Source: Psychrobacter sp. APC 3426
GTDB lineage: Bacteria; Pseudomonadota; Gammaproteobacteria; Pseudomonadales; Moraxellaceae
Assembly: GCF_030408035.1 (NCBI RefSeq)
Contig: NZ_JASDCF010000034.1
Coordinates: 1-32,213 of the forward strand
DNA: 32,213 bases
Reading direction: 5' to 3'
The notes under the pieces are model-generated. The model ran no database searches. It saw nothing but the letters and a program-made list of their open reading frames with translations, and was not told where the DNA came from. Positions 8,024-19,155 of the stretch are shown here, piece after piece; the stretch's first letter is position 1; every line of letters starts with the position of its first letter. The translations under genes and the position numbers were made by a program.

Positions 8024-8922
8024 TTCAACTCCTTATTTGCATTATAAGTATTTCTCATATCAACTAAAGCCTCTTTTAAATTAAACTTAGGTGTCCAATT
8101 TAATTGATTCTCTATTTTCTGAGTTGATAGAAAATTATCTACGTTTCTAATTTTTATATTTGAGATGATTTCAATGTTATCAGTATTATCAAAAACTTCA
8201 TTAACTGTTTCTGCCATTTCTAAAATAGAGTATGCTTTACCACCGCCAACATTAAAAGTACCTGCTACTTCTTTAGTAATGGATAAGATTATTGCTTCAA
8301 CAACATCCTTAACATACACCTCATCCAAATAAAACTCGTTATCTTGGGCGGTAAGCTTTTCTTTGTTTCTAGCTAACTTTACAAACCTCATCAAGACTGG
8401 AGAGTCCTTTTCTCCTACACCAAAACACTGAGACAGTCTAAAAATAGTACTTTTGACATTGTTTTTTTGACAGTAATAGGTGACTAGCTGCTCCCCCATT
8501 AACTTTGACAATCCATATATAGTATTGGGATGTGTAACCGCATCTTCTAAATATGGCGTTCTATCCATTTCGGAATATATTCCAATGGTAGAAGTCAGAA
8601 CAACTTGCCTGATTTTTGCCTCACATGCTGCTAAAAGCAAGTTTTCGGTCATCTTTATATTGGAATCAATAAAGCCACTTAGCTTAGGTTTTTCTTCACT
8701 TCTAGTTAATCTTTGACCAGCTAAGTGAACCAACACATCACCTTCTCGAAAAATATTTTCTAGACTATTTAGCTCATAGTCTGTCTGAACAAAACTTACG
8801 CTTTGATTCTCACCATTTTTTTCGTTACTTCTCGTTAAGCAGATAATTTCAAAATTCTGCTGAGCGGACTCAACTAAATGCCTACCAATAAAACCTGTCG
8901 CACCTGTGACTATGAGTCTCAT
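8020..8922 (-). CDS. NAD-dependent epimerase/dehydratase (extended SDR), unknown sugar substrate
   Basis: This 300-residue extended short-chain dehydrogenase has an N-terminal Rossmann motif, TGATGFIG (residues 6-13). The catalytic set is Ser/Thr in LTSTIGIYS near 109-117 and Tyr136-x-x-x-Lys140 in YGLSK. The NVGGGKAYSI segment and the C-terminal LNWTPKFNLKEAL are typical of nucleotide-sugar epimerases/dehydratases and reductases. It overlaps both neighbours by ATGA junctions (ATP-grasp gene upstream, pseI downstream), so it is made in step with the pathway. It is not PseB, which is separate in this operon. Its role is unknown; it may make or modify a side-group or a partner sugar. Confidence 0.8.
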   Translation of the reverse strand: MRLIVTGATGFIGRHLVESAQQNFEIICLTRSNEKNGENQSVSFVQTDYELNSLENIFREGDVLVHLAGQRLTRSEEKPKLSGFIDSNIKMTENLLLAACEAKIRQVVLTSTIGIYSEMDRTPYLEDAVTHPNTIYGLSKLMGEQLVTYYCQKNNVKSTIFRLSQCFGVGEKDSPVLMRFVKLARNKEKLTAQDNEFYLDEVYVKDVVEAIILSITKEVAGTFNVGGGKAYSILEMAETVNEVFDNTDNIEIISNIKIRNVDNFLSTQKIENQLNWTPKFNLKEALVDMRNTYNANKELK

Positions 8923-10058
8923 TCATCTTCCCACTTATCTTTTGGAAATTCAGCAACGTAGTAACCTACTACTTCTTTTTTGCCATTGATGATATTAATC
9001 GCTTCTCCATTAGAGTATCTATATTCATGATATAGAGCATCTACTGGAATAGGGAAACGTTCTTCTTCAAATGTTTGACTCGGTTGTGAATGTTGAAAAA
9101 TCAATTCGTAGTATTTATTATCTTTCAATTGCACACGCTGCATACTTTGATGCTTATTTAATAACACCTCAATTGTTTCAACTAGAAAGCTTCTATTTGT
9201 GGCATGCTGAATAAGTCTCCACATGTGACAGCCATCCAATCTCGGAGCGATTTCGATAATTTTGACTCCGTTCGTAGTCGCTTTCATTTGAAAATATAAA
9301 GGTCCGTTTTCAATTTCTAATGCTTTTACTACATTAGAAACCAATTCAACAGCTTCTTTCTTAGTATCTTCGTCAATGTTTACACAAGGAATTAGATGTC
9401 CTATTGGTATACCAAAATATTCATCGTTATAAGTTAAACGTTCAGATAGTATGTCAAATACAATTTGGCCTTCTGAAACTAGCACATTACACGATATCTC
9501 CACTCCATCTAGAAAGTCTTCAATCACTGCAGTGTTGTTTGACGAAAATTGTTTAGCATTTATAACTGAGTTCTTTAGCTCATAAGCATTGTTAACTTTT
9601 TTTACACCTCGCTGACCTTGTGCATTAGATGGCTTTACGATACATGGGAACGTATTCCATTTGTTACTGTCATCAATGTCATCAACTTCTACATAGTTAA
9701 CAATACTAAGCTCAATGTTATTCAAAAAACTTCTTAAATCTTGCTTATTATCAAGTAATCGGATTAGCTCTTCTGAATAAAAAGTAGGCAAGTTGAGTTT
9801 GCTAGACACCTGTACTACTGATTTAATCGCTGTATCTGATGATACTGAATATACTAAGTTAACATTATTATCTACTGCTATCTTTGATACTGCTTCAATA
9901 TCACGAATGTCAACTTCATAGAATTTGTCTGTGTATTTAACGCCAACTTCATCAGATCTATTTGAACAACCAATAACATACCAACCCAACTCTTTCATTG
10001 TTTTGATTAAATCAAGTTGCCCTGAGTTTGTACCCAGAATTAATATTGTATTATTCAT
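8919..10058 (-). CDS. ATP-grasp ligase of unknown substrate
   Basis: This 379-residue protein belongs to the ATP-grasp superfamily, which joins a carboxylate to an amine (or similar) through an acyl-phosphate. The N-terminal pre-ATP-grasp Rossmann-like part reads ILILGTNSGQ. CIVKPSNAQGQRGV (about residues 139-152) holds the ATP lysine (Lys142) and the glycine-rich loop. VIEDFLDGVEIS (about 178-189) is the hinge with its acidic residues, and IIEIAPRLDGCHMW (about 267-280) is the metal-binding end. It lies between pseF and the SDR gene, 8 nt after pseF, with AGGAC before the ATG. No pseudaminic acid step classically uses ATP-grasp. It may attach an amino-acid or other acyl group to the sugar, possibly in place of PseH. 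Confidence 0.82.
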   Translation of the reverse strand: MNNTILILGTNSGQLDLIKTMKELGWYVIGCSNRSDEVGVKYTDKFYEVDIRDIEAVSKIAVDNNVNLVYSVSSDTAIKSVVQVSSKLNLPTFYSEELIRLLDNKQDLRSFLNNIELSIVNYVEVDDIDDSNKWNTFPCIVKPSNAQGQRGVKKVNNAYELKNSVINAKQFSSNNTAVIEDFLDGVEISCNVLVSEGQIVFDILSERLTYNDEYFGIPIGHLIPCVNIDEDTKKEAVELVSNVVKALEIENGPLYFQMKATTNGVKIIEIAPRLDGCHMWRLIQHATNRSFLVETIEVLLNKHQSMQRVQLKDNKYYELIFQHSQPSQTFEEERFPIPVDALYHEYRYSNGEAINIINGKKEVVGYYVAEFPKDKWEDE

Positions 10059-10066
10059 TATTTGTC

Positions 10067-10753
10067 CTATCTATTGATTAGCTGATACATATATTCGGCT
10101 CTTTCCCAATCTTCTAATGTATCAATATCTTGTACGAAATGTCTTGGTATAACTATCCCGGCACTATCAGAGCCAAACATGTTTTTTGTAGAGGTAGTTT
10201 TTAGATTTCTCCAGTAGAACTGACCTGCATCTTGATAAGCCTCTTCCAAATCTTGGCTACGACTACTGAAGTTTTCTGGCCAAAACATTTCGCATCGATC
10301 ATCATGATCTAATTTGAAGGTTCTTTGTATAGGAAATGGCATTGTAGTACAGCTAAAGACATTTACGACATCTGAGTTGTTTAGTTTGTTATAACCTTCT
10401 ACAAGATACTTTTCTTGAAGAAGTGGTGCTGTAGCGTAGATGGTACAGAGGTAGTCATAGTCAAGGCCATTTTCATTTAAATAATGGATAAAATGATTTA
10501 TCACATCTTTCGTTGTTGCAAAGTCATTACTAATTTCTTCAGGCCTTAAAAAAGGGATTTCAGCACCATATTCTTTGGCTACAGCTGCAATTTCCTCGTC
10601 GTCTGTAGATACAATCACCTTGTCAAAACAGCCACTTTCCAATGCTGCTTCGATAGAATAAGCAATGATTGGCTTCCCACAAAAATCTTTTATATTCTTC
10701 CGAGGGATACGTTTACTTCCACCACGAGCAGGGATCAAGGCAACACTAGTCAT
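10067..10753 (-). CDS. pseF: Pseudaminic acid cytidylyltransferase
   Basis: PseF activates pseudaminic acid with CTP, giving CMP-Pse for glycosyltransfer. The 228-residue length is typical. The CMP-sialate synthetase-type nucleotide motif IPARGGSKRIPRKN lies at residues 7-20, followed by GKPIIAYSIEAAL, VSTDDEEIA and RPEEIS. The later YQDAGQFYW and the C-terminal IDTLEDWERAE are standard in PseF proteins. It overlaps pseC by an ATGA junction. Distinction from NeuA or LegF rests on the presence of pseB, pseC, pseI and pseG in the same operon. Confidence 0.9.
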   Translation of the reverse strand: MTSVALIPARGGSKRIPRKNIKDFCGKPIIAYSIEAALESGCFDKVIVSTDDEEIAAVAKEYGAEIPFLRPEEISNDFATTKDVINHFIHYLNENGLDYDYLCTIYATAPLLQEKYLVEGYNKLNNSDVVNVFSCTTMPFPIQRTFKLDHDDRCEMFWPENFSSRSQDLEEAYQDAGQFYWRNLKTTSTKNMFGSDSAGIVIPRHFVQDIDTLEDWERAEYMYQLINR

Positions 10754-11915
10754 ATTAAAACACTCCCTAACGTCTGCACTACATATTCTTGCTGCTCCTC
10801 TGTCAAATCGGGATACATAGGCAGACTAATTGCTTCTGAATAGTATAACTCCGCCTCAGGAAAATCACCTGCCTTAAATCCTAGATTTTGCTGGTAATAA
10901 GGCTGTAGATGCACTGGGATATAATGCAGGTTGACACCAATATTAGCAGCTCGCAACTCATCAAATACTTCTTTATGAGATTTTTGAATCTGGTTAGTTT
11001 TGAGGCGTATTACATACAGATGTAGCCCAGAATATCCTTCTGAATGCTGATAAGGCGTTACTATGGGTAGTTCAGCTAATAAGTTGTCATAGTTATTGGC
11101 AAGCTGATGGCGCTTATCAGTGATAGCGCTAAGACGCTTTATTTGTGAGACACCTAATGCAGCCTGCATTTCAGTCATGCGATAGTTAAAACCAAGCATC
11201 ACTTGTTGATAGTACCAAGAACCATCTGGCTCATGAGTCATCAACTCAGAATCACGCGTGATACCATGACTGCGTAGCAACTCCATCTTTTGTGCCAAGT
11301 CTTTGCTATTGGTAGTAGCTACGCCGCCTTCAGCAGTCGTAATGATTTTGACTGGATGAAAACTAAAAATAGTAATGTTCGAATACTGGCAATTACCTAT
11401 TGGCTGATTTTTATACCTACCACCTATAGCGTGTGAGGCATCTTCAATAATAAAAAAGCCATATTCCTTAGAAAGCTCATAGATGCCTTCCATATCGCAA
11501 GGCTGACCACATAGATGGACAGGAATAACTACTTTAGGTAGCTTACCTTCTGCTTTAGCAATTTGCAGCTTTTCTCTTAAAGCTTGAGTGGATAAGTTAT
11601 AAGTCTGAGGGTCAATATCTACAAAATCTACAATAGCGCCACAGTATAAGGCACAGTTTGCTGATGCCACGAATGTAATAGGTGTCGTCCAAACGATATC
11701 ATCTTTACCCACACCTAAAGCCAAACATGCTACGTGCAAAGCAGATGTGGCACTATTCATTGCCAGAGCATATTCAACGTTGCACTGTTCTTTGATAGCG
11801 TCTTCAAACTCAGGAACCTTTGGCCCCTGAGTAAGAAAATCGGATTCTAATACCTCAACAACAGCACTGATATCTTCTTTAGTGATATTTTGGCGACCAT
11901 ACGGTATGAAATTCA

Positions 11916-11916
<1 letters not shown>
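10750..11916 (-). CDS. pseC: UDP-4-amino-4,6-dideoxy-N-acetyl-beta-L-altrosamine transaminase
   Basis: PseC aminates C4 of the keto-sugar made by PseB, with glutamate as donor and PLP as cofactor. The 388-residue protein is a DegT/DnrJ/EryC1/StrS aminotransferase. NSATSALHVACLALG near residues 54-68 binds phosphate, EDASHAIGG near 158-166 carries the PLP Asp, and the PLP lysine is Lys190 in SFHPVKIITTAEGG. GFNYRMTEMQAALG follows further on. The N-terminus FIPYGRQNITKEDI is typical of PseC. The start ATG overlaps the last base of the pseB stop (TAATG), implying coupling. The product is normally the substrate of PseH, which is not encoded nearby. Confidence 0.92.
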
Positions 11917-12984
<1,068 letters not shown>

Positions 12985-13055
12985 TGTATTTCTAGTATAT
13001 GACTGTCGCTAAGCAACATATCTTTTATTAATTACATAGTCATAGACTGTTATAG

Positions 13056-13910
13056 TCACTGCACTACAAAAGAGTTATGTTTTGGATGAATATCATAAAA
13101 CAATTTAGATAAGTCATTTTCCATCCAGCCTTGGCGTAGAGACTTCACTTGAGCCCACTTCTTCTCGATAGGGTTCAGATCAGGACTGTAGGGTGGTAGC
13201 CATAGAATGCGATGGCCGTGTCTATTCAATAGTTTTTGAATACGCTTATTTTTATGAAAAGTAGCGTTATCCATGACAATCACACATTTTTTCTTAAGCT
13301 TTAGTATCAGCGTGAACTTGCACCAGTGATAGAAAACCTCTTTATTAATGTTGGTCTTTAAGCAATCGAGTGCAAACAGCATTTTGCCATAGAGCGCACC
13401 AATGACATTGGTTCTATCTTTGGCTTGCCAGTTATAACGGTCAATGCAAGGGCTACCAATAGGCGCGTAACCATAACGGCGTATCGTCTCACTTTCAAAG
13501 CTACTCTCATCCATGTAGATAATAGCAAAGCCCTGAGCGATGTAGTGGTTAAGCTTGGCCAGATAAGTCGATCTTCTCACAGGACAGGCTTTGGGATGCT
13601 CAAGTGTCTTTTTTTTGCTAATACCAATACGCTTTAAGGCTTTACTAATACCTGTTGGGCTACATCTGAAATGCTGGGCTCACTCATAATGGTAATCGTT
13701 AGGGTGGTCTTTGACATCTTGAGCTAGGGCTTCATCCTCTATTTTGTAGGGCTTGATGTCTCGAGTGGTTTTACTGTGGAGACGCTTTTTCCACTTCTGG
13801 ATGGTCGTTGGACTGATATCATAGAAAACAGCAGCTTCAGCAAAGGTCATGCCCTCATCTAAGCTTTTTAAAACTTGTTTGCGATAGTCTAGGGAGTAAG
13901 TCATGGTCAT
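13056..13910 (-). pseudogene. IS630-family transposase broken by an in-frame TGA
   Basis: Codons read from ATG 13910 give an N-terminal helix-turn-helix (SLDYRKQVLKSLDEGMTFAEAA, then TIQKWKKRL), run to ...DYHYE, then TGA at 13682-13680. The same frame continues without shift into AQHFRCSPTGISKALKRIGISKKK and the DDE part. That part holds YMDESSFE (first Asp), VIVMDNATFHKN (second Asp) and SPDLNPIEKKWAQ (Glu). The full frame is 284 codons, normal for IS630 transposases. One nonsense change therefore splits an otherwise intact gene; CGA (Arg) to TGA is a plausible cause. Terminal repeats and the TA duplication were looked for and not identified with confidence. Confidence 0.85.
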
Positions 13911-13992
13911 TTATACTGATAATCGTTTAGTCGATTTATTTTATAGCACTTTTATGGTCAGGTGAATATTCTTCTTACTTTAATTCCCTTTG

Positions 13993-14011
13993 CTACTTTT
14001 GCAAGAGGTCT
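13993..14011 (-). repeat. Solitary 19-bp IS terminus (IS5-like)
   Basis: CTACTTTTGCAAGAGGTCT is the exact reverse complement of 32087-32105, the terminus upstream of an IS5-like transposase at the right edge. Here no matching transposase adjoins it; the DNA inward (leftward) leads to the IS630 remnant. It lies 12 bp after the galE stop and is probably a remnant of a lost or rearranged element. Confidence 0.7.
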
Positions 14012-14023
14012 AATCTATATTAT

Positions 14024-15076
14024 TCATTTATAACCGTTTGGATTCTTGCTCTGCCACCGCCAAGTATCTTGGCACATCTCAGTGATAGATAGCTTGGCTT
14101 GCCAACCTAATAACTCTTTGGCTTTATCCGCACTGGCATAGCAGCTGGCAATATCCCCTGCACGGCGGGCAGCGAATTGATAAGGGATGGGCTGTTTAGA
14201 GACTTTGGTAAACGCTGCAACCAGATCTAATACTGAGGTGCCTTTACCCGTTCCTAGATTAATAGGTAGAAAACCGACTGAGCCAGTTGTATCCGAACCG
14301 CTTTTTGAGCTGGTTTGTTGCTGTAAATAATTTAGCGCTGCAACATGACCTTGCGCTAAATCAGTGACATGGATAAAGTCACGGACACCTGTACCATCGA
14401 TGGTAGGATAGTCATTACCAAAAATACTGAGCTTTTCAAGCTTCCCGACTGCCACTTGCGAGATATAAGGCATTAGGTTATTCGGGATATCGTTTGGATC
14501 TTCGCCTATCTGTCCTGAAGGATGCGCCCCTACTGGATTAAAGTATCTAAGAGCAATCAGATTCCAACTAGCATCGGATACCGCTAAATCTTCGAGAATA
14601 TACTCCACAGCAAGCTTGCTTTGTCCATAGGGATTGGTACAAGAGCGCTGCGAGGTTTCATCGATAGGCAGAGTTTCAGGATCGCCGTAGACAGTGGCAG
14701 ATGATGAGAAGACTAGGTTTTTGACGTTATACTCTGCCATGACCTCTAGTAAAGTAATGCTGCCACTGACGTTGTTATTATAATATAACAATGGCTTAGC
14801 GACGGATTCACCTACTGCTTTTAGTCCAGCGAAATGAATAACACCGAAAAAATCATGTTCGGCGAAGACTTGTTTGAGTGTCTCAGTATCACGGATATCA
14901 CCTTCAATAAACTCAATCGGCTGAGCAATCAGGGTAGAGACACGATTGATCGCTTCACGGCTACTGTTAGATAAGTTATCGTATACAACAATATCATAGC
15001 CTGCTTCATGCAGTGCAATACAAGTGTGAGTGCCAATATATCCAGCACCGCCAGTTATCAATACTTGGTTTTTCAT
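14024..15076 (-). CDS. galE: UDP-glucose 4-epimerase
   Basis: GalE interconverts UDP-glucose and UDP-galactose (in some enzymes also the N-acetyl forms) with tightly bound NAD, feeding surface polysaccharide synthesis. The protein is 350 residues. Visible motifs are GGAGYIGTH near the N-terminus, YDNLSN, HFAGLKAVGES, SSSATVYG, NPYGQSK (the Tyr-x-x-x-Lys pair), ALRYFNPVGAHPSG and GTGVRDFIHVTDLAQGH. ATG 15076 was chosen because the protein then starts MKNQVLITGG as in other GalE proteins; an earlier ATG at 15103 lies within a terminator stem. The start lies only 14 bp beyond that terminator's T tract, with no clear ribosome binding site or separate promoter. It is co-oriented with suc, so read-through is possible. 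Confidence 0.93.
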   Translation of the reverse strand: MKNQVLITGGAGYIGTHTCIALHEAGYDIVVYDNLSNSSREAINRVSTLIAQPIEFIEGDIRDTETLKQVFAEHDFFGVIHFAGLKAVGESVAKPLLYYNNNVSGSITLLEVMAEYNVKNLVFSSSATVYGDPETLPIDETSQRSCTNPYGQSKLAVEYILEDLAVSDASWNLIALRYFNPVGAHPSGQIGEDPNDIPNNLMPYISQVAVGKLEKLSIFGNDYPTIDGTGVRDFIHVTDLAQGHVAALNYLQQQTSSKSGSDTTGSVGFLPINLGTGKGTSVLDLVAAFTKVSKQPIPYQFAARRAGDIASCYASADKAKELLGWQAKLSITEMCQDTWRWQSKNPNGYK

Positions 15077-15090
15077 AGTATTTTTTGCAT

Positions 15091-15120
15091 AAAAAAAAGA
15101 CACCTCATTGTAGAGGTGTC
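15091..15120 (-). terminator. Intrinsic terminator after sucD
   Basis: On the minus strand GACACCTC and GAGGTGTC form a perfect 8-bp stem with a 6-nt loop, followed by eight T residues (15098-15091). It lies about 50 bp after the sucD stop and directly before galE, so it closes the sdh/suc transcription unit. Confidence 0.88.
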
Positions 15121-15173
15121 CTTGCTTTTTTTCAATGTAGTTTTAGTAATCAGACTGTAGGCTTATGCCTAAC

Positions 15174-16049
15174 TTACCAACCAGTAACTTCTTTCAGCTT
15201 ATCACCGATTTTAGCTGGATCGCGAGTATACGCGATGCCTGCATCTTCAAAAGCTTTAAATTTCTCTTCAGCAGTACCTTGACCACCAGAGATGATAGCG
15301 CCAGCATGACCCATACGCTTGCCTTCTGGAGCAGTTACACCAGCAATATAGCCAACCACTGGCTTAGTAACATGGTCTTTGATATAAGCAGCAGCTTCTT
15401 CTTCAGCAGTACCGCCGATTTCACCGATTAGAATGATGGCTTCAGTCTGTGGATCGTCTTGGAATAGTTTTAATGCATCAATCTGGTTCATACCAGGGAT
15501 AGGATCACCACCGATACCGATACAGGTTGACTGACCAAAGCCAAGCTTAGTGGTCTGCGCAACCGCTTCATACGTTAGTGTACCAGAACGTGAGATGATA
15601 CCCACTTTACCTGGCAGATGGATATGACCTGGCATGATACCGATTTTGCACTGACCTGGAGTAATAACGCCTGGGCAGTTAGGACCAACCATGCGTACGC
15701 CGTCTGCTTCCTCGATATAACGCTTGGCTTTTAGCATGTCGATAGTCGGTACGCCTTCAGTGATCACAACGATCAGCTTCACGCCTGCATCTACTGCTTC
15801 AACAATAGAGTCTAGTACGAATGGTGCTGGTACATAGATAACTGAGGCGTCAGCTTGAGTCGCTTCCATCGCTTCAGCCATGGTGTTGAATACTGGTAGA
15901 CCTAGATGCGTTTGACCGCCTTTACCTGGCGTTACACCGCCAACGACTTTAGTACCGTATTCCATAGCTTGTTCAGAGTGGAACGTACCATTTTTACCAG
16001 TGAAGCCTTGTACCAATACTTTGGTATCTTTATCAATTAATACACTCAT
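15174..16049 (-). CDS. sucD: Succinyl-CoA synthetase, alpha subunit
   Basis: With SucC it converts succinyl-CoA, phosphate and a nucleoside diphosphate to succinate, CoA and the triphosphate. The length of 291 residues is typical. The CoA-binding N-terminus includes [12 protein letters not shown] and [21 protein letters not shown] lies near residues 121-132 and the active-site histidine that is phosphorylated is His248 in [11 protein letters not shown]. The start has AAGGA upstream. It lies 136 bp after sucC, and that spacer contains a strong compound stem-loop. Confidence 0.96.
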   Translation of the reverse strand: MSVLIDKDTKVLVQGFTGKNGTFHSEQAMEYGTKVVGGVTPGKGGQTHLGLPVFNTMAEAMEATQADASVIYVPAPFVLDSIVEAVDAGVKLIVVITEGVPTIDMLKAKRYIEEADGVRMVGPNCPGVITPGQCKIGIMPGHIHLPGKVGIISRSGTLTYEAVAQTTKLGFGQSTCIGIGGDPIPGMNQIDALKLFQDDPQTEAIILIGEIGGTAEEEAAAYIKDHVTKPVVGYIAGVTAPEGKRMGHAGAIISGGQGTAEEKFKAFEDAGIAYTRDPAKIGDKLKEVTGW

Positions 16050-16079
16050 TGTTTTTTCCTTGTATTCGGTTGTCTTGTA

Positions 16080-16144
16080 ATGGCAGTTTACTATCTTATG
16101 TCTCGTTAAATACTAACGATGCTCAATTGACTATAAACTGCCAT
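16080..16144. other. Compound stem-loop in the sucC-sucD spacer
   Basis: ATGGCAGTTTA (16080-16090) pairs perfectly with TAAACTGCCAT (16134-16144). Inside the loop TCGTTA (16103-16108) pairs with TAACGA (16114-16119) around a 5-nt loop. No T tract follows, so it is more likely an mRNA-stability or processing element than a terminator. Confidence 0.6.
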
Positions 16145-16185
16145 CACGCTTTGACTACTATGTTTAAGCACCTAAATGGATAGGT

Positions 16186-17352
16186 TTATGCTTGAACAGC
16201 ATCGACAATTTTTTGTGCAGCGTCTGCTAGACCTTGGGCTGAGGTTAGTTTTAGACCAGACTCTTCTAGAATCTGCAAGCCCAATTCAGCGTTGTTACCT
16301 TCTAGGCGTACAACAACTGGTACTTGTACGTCGACTTCTTTAACGGCAGCGATAATGGCTTCTGCAATCATGTCACAACGTACGATACCGCCAAAGATGT
16401 TGATTAGAACACCTTCAACACTGCTGTCTTCTAGAATGATTTTGAACGCTTCTACAACGCGATCTTTAGTTGCACCGCCGCCAACGTCCAAGAAGTTAGC
16501 AGGCTTGCCGCCATACAGTTTGATAATATCCATCGTCGCCATTGCAAGACCAGCACCGTTTACCATACAACCGATGTTACCTTCTAGGGCAACATAGTTT
16601 AGGTCAAATTCAGCGGCTTTTAGCTCACGCTCATTTTCTTGTGTTTTGTCTTGTAGCGCTGCGATTTTTGGTAAGCGATACAATGCGTTTGAGTCGATAC
16701 CAATTTTGCCATCAACACAAACGATTTCGCCATTTTCGCGAACTGCTAGCGGGTTGACTTCAAGTAATGCAAAGTCGTTTTCGATAAATGCTTGATAAGC
16801 ACCAGTCATGATTTTTACAAACTGGTTGATTTGCTTGCCTTCAAGACCTAGCTTAAATGCAACATCACGTGCTTGGTAAGGCATGAGACCTACTAATGGA
16901 TCTACGCTTACTTTAAAGATTTTTTCTGGTGTCTCGTTAGCCACTTCTTCGATATCAACACCACCTTCGGTTGATGCCATGAAAGTCACGCGACGAGTAG
17001 AACGGTCAACAACGGCACCAAGATATAGCTCAGTCTGTACTGGGTACATGTCTTCTGCAACCAATACAAAGTTAACTGGTTGGCCATCAGCATCGGTCTG
17101 GAACGTCACTAGGTTAGTACCGATAAGCTCTTCAGCCACTTGCTTGGCTTCTTCACGAGTTTTAACCAGCTTAACACCACCAGCTTTACCACGGCCACCA
17201 GCATGTACCTGCGCTTTAATCACAGCAATGTCAGTTGGCGTCTTGTCAAAAGCAGCTGCAGCTTCGTCGCCGTTATGGGCAATGATGCCTTCTTGAATTG
17301 GCAAACCGTAGCTTTTTAATAGCTCTTTTGCTTGATACTCATGTAAATTCAT
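16186..17352 (-). CDS. sucC: Succinyl-CoA synthetase, beta subunit
   Basis: This is the ATP-grasp-type nucleotide-binding and succinate-binding partner of SucD. The 388 residues match the usual length. It begins [16 protein letters not shown], a family hallmark. [17 protein letters not shown] near residues 46-62 is the nucleotide-binding loop, [10 protein letters not shown] near 195-204 binds the metal, and the [15 protein letters not shown] and FLDVGGGA segments lie in the C-terminal half. The start ATG has AAAGGA upstream. The gene follows lpd in the operon after a 156-bp spacer with overlapping inverted repeats. Confidence 0.97.
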   Translation of the reverse strand: MNLHEYQAKELLKSYGLPIQEGIIAHNGDEAAAAFDKTPTDIAVIKAQVHAGGRGKAGGVKLVKTREEAKQVAEELIGTNLVTFQTDADGQPVNFVLVAEDMYPVQTELYLGAVVDRSTRRVTFMASTEGGVDIEEVANETPEKIFKVSVDPLVGLMPYQARDVAFKLGLEGKQINQFVKIMTGAYQAFIENDFALLEVNPLAVRENGEIVCVDGKIGIDSNALYRLPKIAALQDKTQENERELKAAEFDLNYVALEGNIGCMVNGAGLAMATMDIIKLYGGKPANFLDVGGGATKDRVVEAFKIILEDSSVEGVLINIFGGIVRCDMIAEAIIAAVKEVDVQVPVVVRLEGNNAELGLQILEESGLKLTSAQGLADAAQKIVDAVQA

Positions 17353-17395
17353 TGATTGTATCCTTTATTTTTTACAATTAATAAAAAGTGAAAAC

Positions 17396-17472
17396 AAGTG
17401 CGCACATATACATATGAAACATGCATTTGGCGCACTTATGATCGCGGTGAACGCTATAACCACCCCACCGCA
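17396..17472. other. Overlapping inverted repeats in the lpd-sucC spacer
   Basis: AAGTGCGC (17396-17403) pairs with GCGCACTT (17430-17437). GCGGTG near 17445 pairs with CACCGC ending near 17472. A further TATAACC...GGTTATA pair overlaps this second stem, so the two are mutually exclusive. No T tract is seen. This is a possible processing or regulatory structure. Confidence 0.4.
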
Positions 17473-17508
17473 ATCAGGTTATAAGTCGGTACTTATCAAA
17501 CTAACTAC

Positions 17509-18972
<1,464 letters not shown>

Positions 18973-19110
18973 CTATTTTCTAATTTTATTTAGGACTTAA
19001 GTGATTGATTGTACTGTTGATAAACTGATGAAAATCTCACTCTATAACCAATACGTTATTTGAGTGAAACCCTTTCTTTATTCATCGACAGAAACAATCA
19101 CCACCACCAA

Positions 19111-19149
19111 AGTTAAAAAGCTTGTATCAGCGATTGCCAATACAAGCTT
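19111..19149 (-). terminator. Terminator/attenuator-like hairpin between sucB and lpd
   Basis: On the minus strand AAGCTTGTAT and ATACAAGCTT form a perfect 10-bp stem with a 12-nt loop, followed by a short T run (CTTTTTAAC). It begins 6 bp after the sucB stop and is followed by more than 140 bp before lpd. It could reduce lpd-sucCD transcription relative to sucAB, or mark the 3' end of a processed sucAB message. Confidence 0.65.
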
Positions 19150-19155
19150 AGAAGC

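Noticed and set aside
8020..8922. The SDR gene as a second pseB
   Set aside because: It lacks the PseB-type STDKA active-site segment and is shorter; its Tyr-x-x-x-Lys region is of the general epimerase/reductase kind.
13015..13055. Terminal inverted repeat of the IS630 element
   Set aside because: Comparison of 12990-13055 with the complement of 13911-13980 gave only weak, gapped similarity, so boundaries were not called.
13680..13682. TGA in the IS630 gene as a recoded (selenocysteine or readthrough) codon
   Set aside because: No selenocysteine-type element is visible and transposases of this family do not use it; a simple nonsense mutation is more likely.
15077..15103. Longer galE start at 15103
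   Set aside because: It falls within the terminator stem and adds nine residues before the conserved MKNQVLITGG start.
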